Below, piece by piece: positions 1 through 5,805 of a stretch of DNA of 10,920 nt. Source of the DNA: Dehalococcoidia bacterium. Its GTDB lineage: Bacteria > Chloroflexota > Dehalococcoidia > Lucifugimonadales > UBA3495. Positions within the stretch are counted from its first letter, which is position 1. Each line of letters opens with the position of its first letter. The translations under genes were made by a program, and so were the position numbers. The notes beneath the pieces are model-generated. The model was not told the origin of the DNA and searched no databases. It saw only the letters and a program-made list of their open reading frames with translations. Location: positions 1 to 10,920 of the forward strand of contig JAJDXU010000425.1 of assembly GCA_022823105.1 (NCBI GenBank), given 5' to 3'.

Positions 1-480
1 AGCGCCCAGGCCGGCTCACTCGACCATCGCAACGCGACACCCTTCCATATTTTGCGATGATACGCGGCCAGGTGAGGTGCCGGTGTGCATTTCATCAATT
101 CTTGAAACCGCGACACCGCGCCGTAGTTCATGCCTTTTCAGGGGGCTAACGTGGATTCATCCAGATGAAACACGCGCTTGCAACTCAACCTGAGCTCGCC
201 GTAGGCCCGCCTCAGCAGGACCAAAAGACGAAAGGATCAAAAGACGAACGCCCAAACGCGGGGGCGGATTTGACACTCGCCCCCGTCTCGCCTCGCCGGC
301 GGCCGCTGACACGGCGCGACCGCTGCGAGCCGGCAATTCGGGAACACCGTCGCCATGCTCCTGCGCGTCTGCCGCGCCGGCCTCCGCCACGGCGCCCGCA
401 TCATCCCCTTTACCGTCAAGATGCTAGACCCCAACCGGCCCGGTCGCTCCCCATGTCGCCTGTGCCGGTCAGCGTCCGGT
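1..480. other. Leading stretch without a supportable gene
   Basis: I find no gene here that I would defend. Open frames exist on both strands, as expected in GC-rich DNA, but they lack Shine-Dalgarno sites, have Arg/Pro-rich low-complexity translations and resemble no family. Visible structure is minor: an 11-base direct repeat (CAAAAGACGAA at 222-232 and 238-248), a short palindrome TTCATC-CA-GATGAA at 156-169, and a GC-rich inverted repeat at 260-284 described separately. The left edge could hold the end of a gene cut by the window, but no convincing frame enters from position 1. Confidence 0.5.
260..284. repeat. GC-rich inverted repeat
   Basis: GGGGGCG (260-266) pairs with CGCCCCC (278-284) around an 11-base AT-richer loop (GATTTGACACT). 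It looks like a degraded relative of the more perfect GGGGCGGG palindrome at 7210-7232. No T-run follows on either strand, so a simple terminator is unlikely. Confidence 0.4.
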
Positions 481-494
481 TTGGGGCGCCCCAA
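481..494. repeat. Perfect 14-bp palindrome
   Basis: TTGGGGC is followed directly by its reverse complement GCCCCAA. It lies just beyond the terminator of the first small minus-strand gene. It could be a protein-binding site or part of a bipartite transcript end; nothing in the sequence decides. Confidence 0.35.
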
Positions 495-502
495 CCGCAA
501 GC

Positions 503-534
503 AAAAATTTGGGGCCGGAACATTGTCCGGCCCC
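503..534 (-). terminator. Rho-independent terminator of the first small paralog
   Basis: A perfect 9-bp stem, GGGGCCGGA (511-519) with TCCGGCCCC (526-534), and a 6-base loop. Read on the minus strand the hairpin is followed by AAATTTTT (503-510). It sits about 55 bases past the stop codon of the minus-strand gene at 590-814, as expected for the end of a single-gene transcript. Confidence 0.7.
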
Positions 535-589
535 GTGCCTGTTATTGCGAGAACCCCGTACCGGGTTCGTCGCAATGCTGAAATGGGTA

Positions 590-814
590 CTATGCCTCGC
601 GCGCAAAGGTGTAGTACCGCACGCCGGCCATGGGAATCCCGTAACCGAAGGTCAACTGTGGCCTCTCGAATCCCTGCTCCGCAGCCTGTTCGGTGGACTG
701 CGCTCCGAATTCGTTCAGCACGTCCTGTATGTCCTGCTTCACTTGCTGGCCCAGGAGGCCGGCATTGCTGCGGGTGTCTTCAGTGATGATTGGGCGTTCG
801 TTGACAGTGACCAT
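590..814 (-). CDS. Small conserved protein, paralog 1 (MVTVNER...YGIPMAGVRYYT)
   Basis: A 74-residue protein of a family I do not recognise. The start is the ATG at 812-814, because GGAGGT lies 8 bases upstream; an in-frame upstream ATG (842-844) has no such site. Three blocks are shared with the paralog at 1084-1305: the N-terminus MVTVNER, a middle block GLL-x3-V-x-QD-x2-DVL-x-EFGA that looks amphipathic and helical, and a C-terminal block YGIPMAGVRYYT followed by five more residues. The linker between the middle and last blocks is variable and Glu/Gln-rich. There are no Cys residues, signal peptide or membrane segment. The gene has its own promoter, a Fur-like element and a terminator. The short length, leader-like front and invariant aromatic tail could suit a peptide precursor or a small regulatory or binding protein. 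No modifying enzyme is adjacent, so no function is assigned. Confidence 0.8.
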   Translation of the reverse strand: MVTVNERPIITEDTRSNAGLLGQQVKQDIQDVLNEFGAQSTEQAAEQGFERPQLTFGYGIPMAGVRYYTFAREA

Positions 815-860
815 CTTTGCTACCTCCAGGCGCCGGATTTCCATGCACCAAACTTGATAC

Positions 861-896
861 GCTATGCATCATAGCGGCTCGATTAATGATAATCAA
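861..896 (-). promoter_or_regulatory. Promoter of small paralog 1
   Basis: On the minus strand TTGATT (891-896) is separated by exactly 17 bases from TATGAT (868-873), giving a sigma-70-like -35/-10 pair. Transcription would start near 861, about 47 bases before the ATG. The -10 box lies inside a small inverted repeat, GCTATG-n3-CATAGC (861-875). The -35 box lies inside the Fur-like element at 882-900. Confidence 0.6.
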
Positions 897-900
897 TATT
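882..900. promoter_or_regulatory. Fur-box-like operator upstream of paralog 1
   Basis: The 19 bases ATTAATGATAATCAATATT match the classic Fur box (GATAATGATAATCATTATC) at 15 of 19 positions by eye, including an unbroken AATGATAATCA core. They overlap the -35 box of the gene at 590-814, where a repressor would block polymerase. An AT-rich block of this kind stands out in GC-rich surroundings. Fur, Zur and Mur sites overlap in sequence, so the metal is not certain, and no regulator gene is in the window. Confidence 0.5.
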
Positions 901-1027
901 CGGATTGTTAAAATCACATTAAAAATTCGCCCGTCCCCAGCCCCTGTCCTATCTGCCCCCGTTGGAGGCCTCCCCGGCCGCCGCTCAAAGCCGGTCCAGC
1001 CACACGCGCCCGGTCGCGTCCCACACA

Positions 1028-1057
1028 ATAAAAGCGGGGCGGCCACACGGCCGCCCC
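1028..1057 (-). terminator. Rho-independent terminator of the second small paralog
   Basis: A perfect 9-bp stem, GGGGCGGCC (1036-1044) with GGCCGCCCC (1049-1057), closes an ACAC loop. On the minus strand it is followed by GCTTTTATT. It lies 27 bases beyond the stop codon of the gene at 1084-1305, separating that gene's transcript from the next small gene on the left. Confidence 0.75.
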
Positions 1058-1083
1058 TGAAATCGTACCGCCGTCCCGGAGCG

Positions 1084-1305
1084 CTAACTCTCCGGCACGT
1101 AGGTGTAGTACCGCACGCCGGCCATCGGGATGCCATAGGCCAGGCTCGGCGGCGGGATGTGCCGGACTCGCTCCGGCGTGGCGTCTTCCATCCGTGCTCC
1201 AAACTCCGTCAGCACGTCGCTCATATCCTGCTCCACCCATTCGCTAAGCAACCCGGATCGTAGGTCAATCTGCTCTTGCATCAGTCGTTCGTTGACAGTA
1301 ACCAT
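1084..1305 (-). CDS. Small conserved protein, paralog 2 (MVTVNER...YGIPMAGVRYYT)
   Basis: A 73-residue paralog of the protein at 590-814, alignable over its whole length with a single one-residue gap. The start is the ATG at 1303-1305, preceded by GGGAGG; the frame extends further upstream, but that stretch overlaps the promoter. Shared blocks are MVTVNER (residues 1-7), RS-GLL with V-x-QD-x2-DVL-x-EFGA in the middle, and YGIPMAGVRYYT near the end, here closing with YVPES. In the YGIP codons the two genes differ at all four third positions (TAC/TAT, GGG/GGC, ATT/ATC, CCC/CCG) with no amino-acid change. This is direct evidence of selection on the peptide. It has its own promoter, Fur-like element and terminator, so the two genes are separate transcription units and not an operon. 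Function unknown. Confidence 0.82.
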   Translation of the reverse strand: MVTVNERLMQEQIDLRSGLLSEWVEQDMSDVLTEFGARMEDATPERVRHIPPPSLAYGIPMAGVRYYTYVPES

Positions 1306-1349
1306 CGTTGCTTCCCTCCCGTTTCTCTGTGACACCTCATCATTCATTT

Positions 1350-1364
1350 CGATTTTCATTATCG
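1350..1364. promoter_or_regulatory. Fur-box-like operator upstream of paralog 2
   Basis: The plus strand reads CGATTTTCATTATCG, an inverted repeat (CGAT...ATCG) whose minus-strand form contains GATAATGAAAATC. A 19-base comparison with the Fur consensus gives about 14 matches by eye. It overlaps the -10 region of the gene at 1084-1305. It is weaker alone than the element at 882-900, but both paralogs carry one in their core promoter, which raises confidence in both. Confidence 0.42.
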
Positions 1365-1389
1365 TAAATGCCAATGTGCCACGTGTCAA
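1361..1389 (-). promoter_or_regulatory. Promoter of small paralog 2
   Basis: On the minus strand a consensus -35 box TTGACA (1384-1389) is followed after 17 bases by TACGAT (1361-1366). A GATAAT three bases further downstream is an alternative -10 with a less favourable 20-base spacer. The transcript would have a leader of about 50 bases before the ATG at 1305. Confidence 0.6.
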
Positions 1390-1646
1390 CCCCTACCGAC
1401 CGGGAAGCGCTCGCCCATCCAGAATCGTCCCGTCAATCCTGCTGCCGGTTCGCCTCTCGCGGAGCCATCCATGAAACCAAAAACCACGAAACAAAAACCG
1501 CCGGCTAAACGCCAGGGAGATACCCCACCGAAGCGCCAAACCAACCGACCAACCGCCAAATGTAGGGGCGACGCATGGGTCGCCCGATCTTTCCCGGCTC
1601 CCGACTCCTTTGCTGGGCGGCACATCCGCCCTCGGCGGGAGGGGCA
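1390..1646. other. Intergenic stretch between small paralog 2 and the LLM oxidoreductase
   Basis: No gene is supported. Apart from the dispersed-type palindrome at 1561-1585 it holds an A-rich tract (about 1471-1498, two AAAC(C)AAAAACC-like units) and a short GGGCGG-CACAT-CCGCCC hairpin near 1615-1631. The hairpin lies just past the minus-strand oxidoreductase stop but lacks a T-run, so it is at most a weak transcript end. Confidence 0.45.
1561..1585. repeat. GTAGGGGCGAC-type palindromic intergenic repeat
   Basis: TGTAGGGGCGAC leads into GCATGG and then GTCGCCC, so GGGCGAC (1566-1572) pairs with GTCGCCC (1579-1585). From memory, this GTAGGGGCGACGCATGGGTCGCCC-type element is a common dispersed intergenic sequence in several bacterial groups, including Chloroflexota and cyanobacteria. 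I cannot confirm its copy number here. A related element is at 7208-7232. Confidence 0.5.
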
Positions 1647-2702
1647 TCACCCACCGCGGAACTTGGGCATCACCTGCTCCGCCAACAGCCTGAGCGATCG
1701 GTGCGTCTTTTCCCGGTCCACCAGCCCCCGGTTGGTCAGCATCAGGTTGCGAATGCCCGCGTCTCGCATCTGCTCAAGCTGCTCTGCCACCCGCCTCGGG
1801 CTGCCCACCAGGTTCTCGGCGGCGTCCGCGTCCGGCTGCTGCGCGTATCCCTCCCGCTGCACCGGCGGCGCCTGGTACGACATCGGAAACTCTTTGGGAT
1901 TCCACTGCTCCCGGTACTCCTGCATTATCGAGTACGCCCGCAGGTTCGCCGGCAGGAACTCCTCCATCGCCTGGTCGTCCGTCTCGGCCACGTGCATCTC
2001 CCGCCACACCCAGATCTGGTCCAGGTTCCGCTCGATGGTCTCCTCGTCAAACCCCGATTCCGCCATCGTGTCCCGGTACAGCGCGATGTCCGCCCCGGTG
2101 CTGTTCACCGACCGTCCCCGCAGCAGGATCGGCCGCCCGGCCCGCGCCATTTCCATGATCGACTCCCGGTTGATGCACGCCCGCGCCAGCGGCGGGTGCG
2201 GCTTCTGGTACGGCCGGGGCCGCACCGAGGGGAACGACACCCGGTAGTGCTCGCCGCGGAAATCCACGTTGTCCGTCGTCCACGCCTTCACCAGCAGCTC
2301 CTCCGCCTCCTCCATCTGCTCCGCGCCCTGCGCCGGGTCCGTGCCGAAACCCACGTATTCGAACGCGTTGTAGTTTGACCCCTTGGCCGTGCCCACCACC
2401 AGCCGCCCCTGGGTAAGATTGTCCAGCAGCGCCGTCTGCATCGCCACCCGCACCGGATTGTGCAGCGGCAGCTCTATGATCCCAAACCCCAGCATCACCC
2501 GGCTGGTCTTCATCGCCACCGCGCTCGCGAACACCAGCGGGTCCCCGTAAACGCATTCCCCCGTGAAATAGTGCTCGGCGAACCAGATGGCGTCAAACCC
2601 CAATGCCTCCACCAGCTCCGCCTCCTCCAGGCACTCCTGTATCGCCCGCGCGTCGTCGGAATCGTCGAACTTCATCGGATAAAAGAAATGGCCGAAGCGC
2701 AT
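1647..2702 (-). CDS. LLM-class flavin-dependent oxidoreductase (luciferase-like)
   Basis: A 351-residue bacterial-luciferase-fold monooxygenase or F420/FMN-dependent oxidoreductase. Seen in the sequence: the beta-1 start MRFGHFFYP, the family motif WFAEHYF at about residues 40-46, the block HNPVRVAMQTALLDNLTQGR (about 81-100) followed by LVVGTAKGSN, a PYQKPHPPL segment near 164-172, and the C-terminal helix-loop GSPRRVAEQLEQMRDAGIRN. Such proteins oxidise organic substrates with reduced flavin or F420; the substrate cannot be read from sequence. I take the ATG at 2700-2702. A TTG five codons upstream is possible, and neither start has a clear Shine-Dalgarno site. The gene stands alone, divergent from arsM, with a perfect TATAAT upstream. 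This family is often highly paralogous in SAR202-type genomes (general knowledge). Confidence 0.88.
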   Translation of the reverse strand: MRFGHFFYPMKFDDSDDARAIQECLEEAELVEALGFDAIWFAEHYFTGECVYGDPLVFASAVAMKTSRVMLGFGIIELPLHNPVRVAMQTALLDNLTQGRLVVGTAKGSNYNAFEYVGFGTDPAQGAEQMEEAEELLVKAWTTDNVDFRGEHYRVSFPSVRPRPYQKPHPPLARACINRESIMEMARAGRPILLRGRSVNSTGADIALYRDTMAESGFDEETIERNLDQIWVWREMHVAETDDQAMEEFLPANLRAYSIMQEYREQWNPKEFPMSYQAPPVQREGYAQQPDADAAENLVGSPRRVAEQLEQMRDAGIRNLMLTNRGLVDREKTHRSLRLLAEQVMPKFRGG

Positions 2703-2734
2703 GGCTGCAATGTCCAATTTTTGGGATGGCGGCG

Positions 2735-2743
2735 ATTATAGCA
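2735..2743 (-). promoter_or_regulatory. Extended -10 promoter of the LLM oxidoreductase gene
   Basis: The minus strand reads TGC-TATAAT: a perfect -10 hexamer (2735-2740) with the TGN extension immediately before it. No good -35 box is present at 17 bases, which is typical for extended -10 promoters. Initiation near 2728 would leave a leader of roughly 25 bases without a Shine-Dalgarno site. Confidence 0.55.
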
Positions 2744-2752
2744 TCGTGCCGT

Positions 2753-2781
2753 TTGACGGGATGCCGCGAGCGTCGTAGCAT
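2753..2781 (+). promoter_or_regulatory. Candidate promoter of arsM
   Basis: TTGACG (2753-2758), a 17-base spacer and TAGCAT (2776-2781) form a reasonable sigma-70-like pair about 45 bases before the arsM start. No clear ArsR-type inverted repeat is visible nearby, so arsenic-responsive control is not shown by the sequence. Confidence 0.4.
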
Positions 2782-2826
2782 GACCAATATCAACACCTCA
2801 TTCTTCGGATACCAGGGGAGGCATCG

Positions 2827-3702
2827 ATGACTACCACTCAGGACAACACCGGCGACATTCGGCAGGCCGTCCAGGATCGCTACGGCCAGCGTGCCCAGCG
2901 CGTCATCGACCTCACCGACGTCACCCCGGTGGGCGTCGGCTGCGGCGCCGAAAACTGCGGCCACGGCAACTGCGGCGCCGACGACTGCGGCCATGATGCA
3001 GCCGCCTGCGGATGCCACACCTCGGAAGCGGCTGCCTGCTGCGGCCCCGCCGACACCGAGCACGCCATGGCGCTGTACAACGAGGCCCAGCTCCAGGGCC
3101 TGCCCGTCGAGGCCATGGCCGCCTCCGCCGGGTGCGGCAATCCCACCGCCCTTGCCGGCCTTCGGTCCGGCGAGATCGTCCTGGACCTCGGCTCCGGCGG
3201 CGGCATCGACTGCTTCATCGCCGCCGAGCAGGTGGGCGACTCGGGCCACGTGATCGGCCTGGACATGACCCCCGAGATGCTGGCCCTCGCCAACGCCAAC
3301 CGCGACCGCATGGGCGTGACCAACGTCGAGTTCATCGAGGGCCACCTGGAAAACATCCCCCTGCCCGACGTCAGCGTGAACGTCATCATCAGCAACTGCG
3401 TGATCTGCCTCTCACCGGACAAAGACGCCGTCTTCCGGGAAGCCTACCGCGTGCTCACCCCCGGCGGACGCCTCCACGTGTCCGATATGCTGGCCCTCAC
3501 CGAGGACGGCCCCCGCGTAACCGACGCCGATTCCTGGGTATCCTGCGTCGGCGGCGCCGAATACCGCGAGACCTACCTGGCGCGCATGACCGCCGCCGGT
3601 TTCACCGACATCGAGACCATCGACGAGACGCTCCGCTGCGACGAGAACGAAATCTCCCTGAACGTCGCCAGCGTCAAGGTGTCCGCCCGCAAACCCGCAT
3701 GA
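2827..3702 (+). CDS. arsM: Arsenite S-adenosylmethionine methyltransferase ArsM
   Basis: A 291-residue cytosolic methyltransferase that methylates As(III) using SAM. Motif I is VLDLGSGGGIDCF (about 118-130), then GLDMTPEMLALA (144-155), the acidic FIEGHLENIPLPD (169-181), the family hallmark ISNCVICLSPDK (188-199) and the post-I region VLTPGGRLHVSD (209-220). The GCGNPTALA block (102-110) just before motif I is also typical of ArsM. Candidate arsenic-binding cysteines are in the CC pair at 71-72, C191 and C240 (SWVSCVGG). Unusually, residues 39-58 are four tandem Cys-Gly pentapeptides (CGAEN, CGHGN, CGADD, CGHDA) followed by CGC, giving a Cys/His-rich N-terminal patch. GGGGAGG lies 5 bases before the ATG. 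The gene is alone; no arsR, arsB or arsC is in the window. Some ArsM-like proteins may act on other substrates, but the motif set here is strong. Confidence 0.9.
   Translation: MTTTQDNTGDIRQAVQDRYGQRAQRVIDLTDVTPVGVGCGAENCGHGNCGADDCGHDAAACGCHTSEAAACCGPADTEHAMALYNEAQLQGLPVEAMAASAGCGNPTALAGLRSGEIVLDLGSGGGIDCFIAAEQVGDSGHVIGLDMTPEMLALANANRDRMGVTNVEFIEGHLENIPLPDVSVNVIISNCVICLSPDKDAVFREAYRVLTPGGRLHVSDMLALTEDGPRVTDADSWVSCVGGAEYRETYLARMTAAGFTDIETIDETLRCDENEISLNVASVKVSARKPA
2941..3000 (+). repeat. Four 15-bp in-frame tandem repeats inside arsM
   Basis: Each unit begins TGCGGC and encodes Cys-Gly plus three residues. Units 1 and 3 (TGCGGCGCCGA...) and units 2 and 4 (TGCGGCCA...) match best, so the array looks like a duplicated 30-bp block of two pentapeptides. 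It accounts for the Cys/His-rich patch of the protein. Confidence 0.7.
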
Positions 3703-3727
3703 GAATTTTCTCAACCCCGGCAAGTGC

Positions 3728-3755
3728 AGCCCTTTCCTCCTTGGAGGGAGGGGCT
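3728..3755 (+). terminator. Hairpin after arsM, probable terminator
   Basis: AGCCCTTTCCTCC can fold back on GGAGGGAGGGGCT in a long stem with G-T wobbles and a tight loop, 25 bases past the arsM stop. It is followed only by TTGTC, so the U-tract is poor and efficiency is uncertain. Confidence 0.45.
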
Positions 3756-3786
3756 TTGTCCGCTATCACCGCCGGGCCTTTGCGGT

Positions 3787-3792
3787 TATAAT
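3787..3792 (+). promoter_or_regulatory. TATAAT -10 box before the first ABC ATPase gene
   Basis: A perfect TATAAT lies 40 bases before the chosen ATG of the ABC gene at 3833. No convincing -35 hexamer is found at 16-18 bases upstream, so the call rests on the -10 and its position after the arsM hairpin. Confidence 0.4.
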
Positions 3793-3832
3793 GCCGACCA
3801 CATGAACCTGCGAATTGCCGGGTAAGAGCCGT

Positions 3833-5104
3833 ATGCCAGAATCTCCACAGCAAAACGTCAGCGAAGAGTACGCCCGCCGGTTCATGCCGCCCGAGCGCCG
3901 CGGTCAACCGGCCGCCGACGAGCCAACGCCGGAACCGCCGCCTGCGCCGAGCGCTCCCGAACCCGTCGCCGTCCAGCCTGTCGCCGTCCAGGTGGAAGAG
4001 CCGGCCGCTCCGCCCGTCGTCGAAACGGCAACCGTACCCGACACCCCTGAGCCGGCGCCCTCCTCCAACGGCGCCACGGAACAGCCACCGGCGGCCCCGC
4101 CCCCGGTCGTCACCCGCGCTCCCGCAACCGCACCCGAATCGGTCCTTTGGAACGAGCCGGATGACAAAATCCCGCCCTACGTCGAAGCCAACGACCTGTT
4201 CAAGATCTTCAAGCCGGCCGATCTGGAGGTCGTGGCCCTGCGCGGCGTCGACCTGGAGATACAGGCCGGCGAGTTGGTCGGCATTGTGGGCGCCAGCGGC
4301 TCCGGCAAGACCACGCTCCTCAACATCCTCGCCGGGTTGGAGCGACCCTCTGCCGGCCGCATCCGCGTGGGCGAACGCGACCTGCTGGACATCAGCGACA
4401 GTGAGTTGGTTGCCTACCGCCGCCAGGATGTGGGATTCGTGTGGCAGGCCACCGGCCGAAACCTGGTGCCCTACCTGAACGTGCGCGACAACATCGAACT
4501 GCCCCAGGCCATCGCCGGCGTGGGACGCAGACAGCGTCGCGAACGCGCCCAGGAACTGCTGGCCGCCCTCCAGATGTCCGATAAATCGGCGCGCTATCCC
4601 TCGGAACTGTCCGGCGGAGAGCAGCAGCGCGTCGCCATCGCCGTCGCCCTGGCCAATAACCCGCCCCTCCTGCTGGCCGACGAGCCCACCGGCGAACTCG
4701 ACACCGCCATGGCCGAGGACGTGTTCCGGATGCTCCAGCGCATCAACCGCCAGTTCGGCGTGACGGTCATCATCGTCACTCACTACGCCGGCATCGCCCG
4801 CTGGGTTGACCGCGTGGTTCGCATCCGCGACGGGCGCATCGGCTCCGAATCGTACCTGCGCGCCTCGTACCAGGGCGAGCAGGGCAACGAGGAGGAATTC
4901 CTCGTGGTGGACCGGGCCGGTCGCCTCCAGCTCCCCCGTGAGTACATGGACCGTTTCCAGCACCTCAACGGCGCGTGGGAAGGTCTGGCCAGCACCGGCA
5001 TGACCGAGGACGGCGGCGAGGTCACGCTCAGACCCGCCTCGGCGCCCCACCGCAGCCGCGAGCGTTCGGCCGGCCTCGCCCAGGAATCTGATAACCGAGG
5101 GTAA
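3833..5104 (+). CDS. ABC transporter ATP-binding protein with long Pro/Ala-rich N-terminal extension
   Basis: A 423-residue ATPase of the MacB/LolD (lipoprotein-release/efflux) type. The nucleotide-binding domain spans about residues 115-345: Walker A GASGSGKTT (153-161), Q-loop Q205 in the unusual order FVWQ, signature LSGGEQQR (259-266), Walker B LLLADEP (279-285) with D283/E284, D-loop GELD, and the switch histidine H317 in VTHYAG. Residues 1-110 form a Pro/Ala/Val/Glu-rich, probably disordered segment preceded by EEYARRFMPPERR. About 80 residues follow the domain, which is longer than the roughly 230-residue family norm. I prefer the ATG at 3833 over an in-frame TTG at 3815; neither has a strong Shine-Dalgarno site. 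The second ATPase gene starts 8 bases after the stop, so the two are co-transcribed. No permease is in the window. Confidence 0.85.
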   Translation: MPESPQQNVSEEYARRFMPPERRGQPAADEPTPEPPPAPSAPEPVAVQPVAVQVEEPAAPPVVETATVPDTPEPAPSSNGATEQPPAAPPPVVTRAPATAPESVLWNEPDDKIPPYVEANDLFKIFKPADLEVVALRGVDLEIQAGELVGIVGASGSGKTTLLNILAGLERPSAGRIRVGERDLLDISDSELVAYRRQDVGFVWQATGRNLVPYLNVRDNIELPQAIAGVGRRQRRERAQELLAALQMSDKSARYPSELSGGEQQRVAIAVALANNPPLLLADEPTGELDTAMAEDVFRMLQRINRQFGVTVIIVTHYAGIARWVDRVVRIRDGRIGSESYLRASYQGEQGNEEEFLVVDRAGRLQLPREYMDRFQHLNGAWEGLASTGMTEDGGEVTLRPASAPHRSRERSAGLAQESDNRG

Positions 5105-5112
5105 CGCCGGTC

Positions 5113-5805
5113 ATGGTCAACGGGACATCGGCTCTCGCCACCGAATCGGTGATCCGCGAGTTTGGTGAAGGCGACGGCGCAGTTCGGGCCGTCGACGAAA
5201 TCACGGTCAGCATCGCCCCGGGCGAATTCGTGGCCCTCGTCGGCCGCTCCGGGTCCGGCAAGACCACCCTGCTGAACCTGCTGGCCGGACTCGACCGGCC
5301 CAATTCGGGCAAGGTCTGGTTCGAGGGCCGGGAGTTGTCCAGCCTGCCCGAAAGGGACCTGGTGGGCCTGCGTCGCGAGCGCATCGGGTTCGTGTTCCAG
5401 TCCTTCGGGTTGATCCCGCTGCTGTCCGCCTTCGAAAACGTGGAACTCCCGCTTCACATCGGTGGCGTCTCCTGGCGAGAACGCCGCCGCCGAGCCAACG
5501 AGTCCCTGGAACTGGTCGGTCTCCTGGGACGCGCCGGACACCGTCCCTACGAATTGTCCGGCGGCGAGCAGCAGCGCGTTGCCATCGCCCGCGCCCTGGT
5601 GGCGGGGCCATCGGTCGTGTTCGCCGACGAACCCACCGGGGAGCTGGACAGCGTGACCGCCCAGAGCATCGGCGGCATCATGCGCGAGATCGCCGCCAGC
5701 CGCGGCGTTACGGTGGTCACCGCCACCCACGACCTGATGCTTGCCGACATGGCCGACCGACGACTCCAGATGGCCGACGGCCGGATAACGTCCGTCGACA
5801 CCTGA
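5113..5805 (+). CDS. ABC transporter ATP-binding protein (MacB/LolD family)
   Basis: A 230-residue ATPase close to the standard family length. Walker A is GRSGSGKTT (44-52), the Q-loop is FVFQ (Q96), the signature LSGGEQQR starts at 148, Walker B is VVFADEP (169-174, D172/E173) and the switch histidine is H206 in ATHDLM. It is a clear paralog of the preceding gene but lacks the N-terminal extension. GAGGG lies upstream at a slightly long distance from the ATG. Family members pair with FtsX-like permeases for substrate extrusion across or out of the membrane. The tandem ATPases could form a heterodimer serving a permease encoded elsewhere (inference). Its last codons and stop lie in the first unit of a 15-bp tandem repeat. 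Confidence 0.87.
   Translation: MVNGTSALATESVIREFGEGDGAVRAVDEITVSIAPGEFVALVGRSGSGKTTLLNLLAGLDRPNSGKVWFEGRELSSLPERDLVGLRRERIGFVFQSFGLIPLLSAFENVELPLHIGGVSWRERRRRANESLELVGLLGRAGHRPYELSGGEQQRVAIARALVAGPSVVFADEPTGELDSVTAQSIGGIMREIAASRGVTVVTATHDLMLADMADRRLQMADGRITSVDT

Noticed and set aside
165..581. Plus-strand open frame in the leading stretch, plus overlapping minus-strand frames at 157-390 and 237-575
   Set aside because: No Shine-Dalgarno site, Arg/Pro-rich translation, no domain resemblance, and the frame crosses the terminator of the minus-strand small gene.
815..844. Upstream in-frame ATG giving a 10-residue longer version of small paralog 1
   Set aside because: No ribosome site precedes it, while GGAGGT sits before the inner ATG; the paralog's conserved N-terminus also begins at MVTVNER.
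590..1305. Firm assignment of the small paralogs as RiPP precursors
   Set aside because: The layout is suggestive, but no modification or export gene of a known RiPP class is in the window and the tail is conserved, not variable like many core peptides.
1471..2378. Plus-strand open frames across the LLM oxidoreductase gene
   Set aside because: They are antisense to a clear luciferase-like protein, rich in Arg, Pro and His, and lack ribosome sites.
2703..2717. TTG start five codons upstream of the chosen LLM oxidoreductase start
   Set aside because: It has no Shine-Dalgarno site and the family normally begins near the MRFGHF strand; it remains a weak alternative.
3674..5050. Long open frame on the minus strand opposite the first ABC ATPase gene (and similar long antisense frames at 4783-5946, 7246-8109 and 8342-9304)
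   Set aside because: These mirror well-supported genes on the other strand. GC-rich codon use suppresses stops in antisense frames, and their translations match no family.
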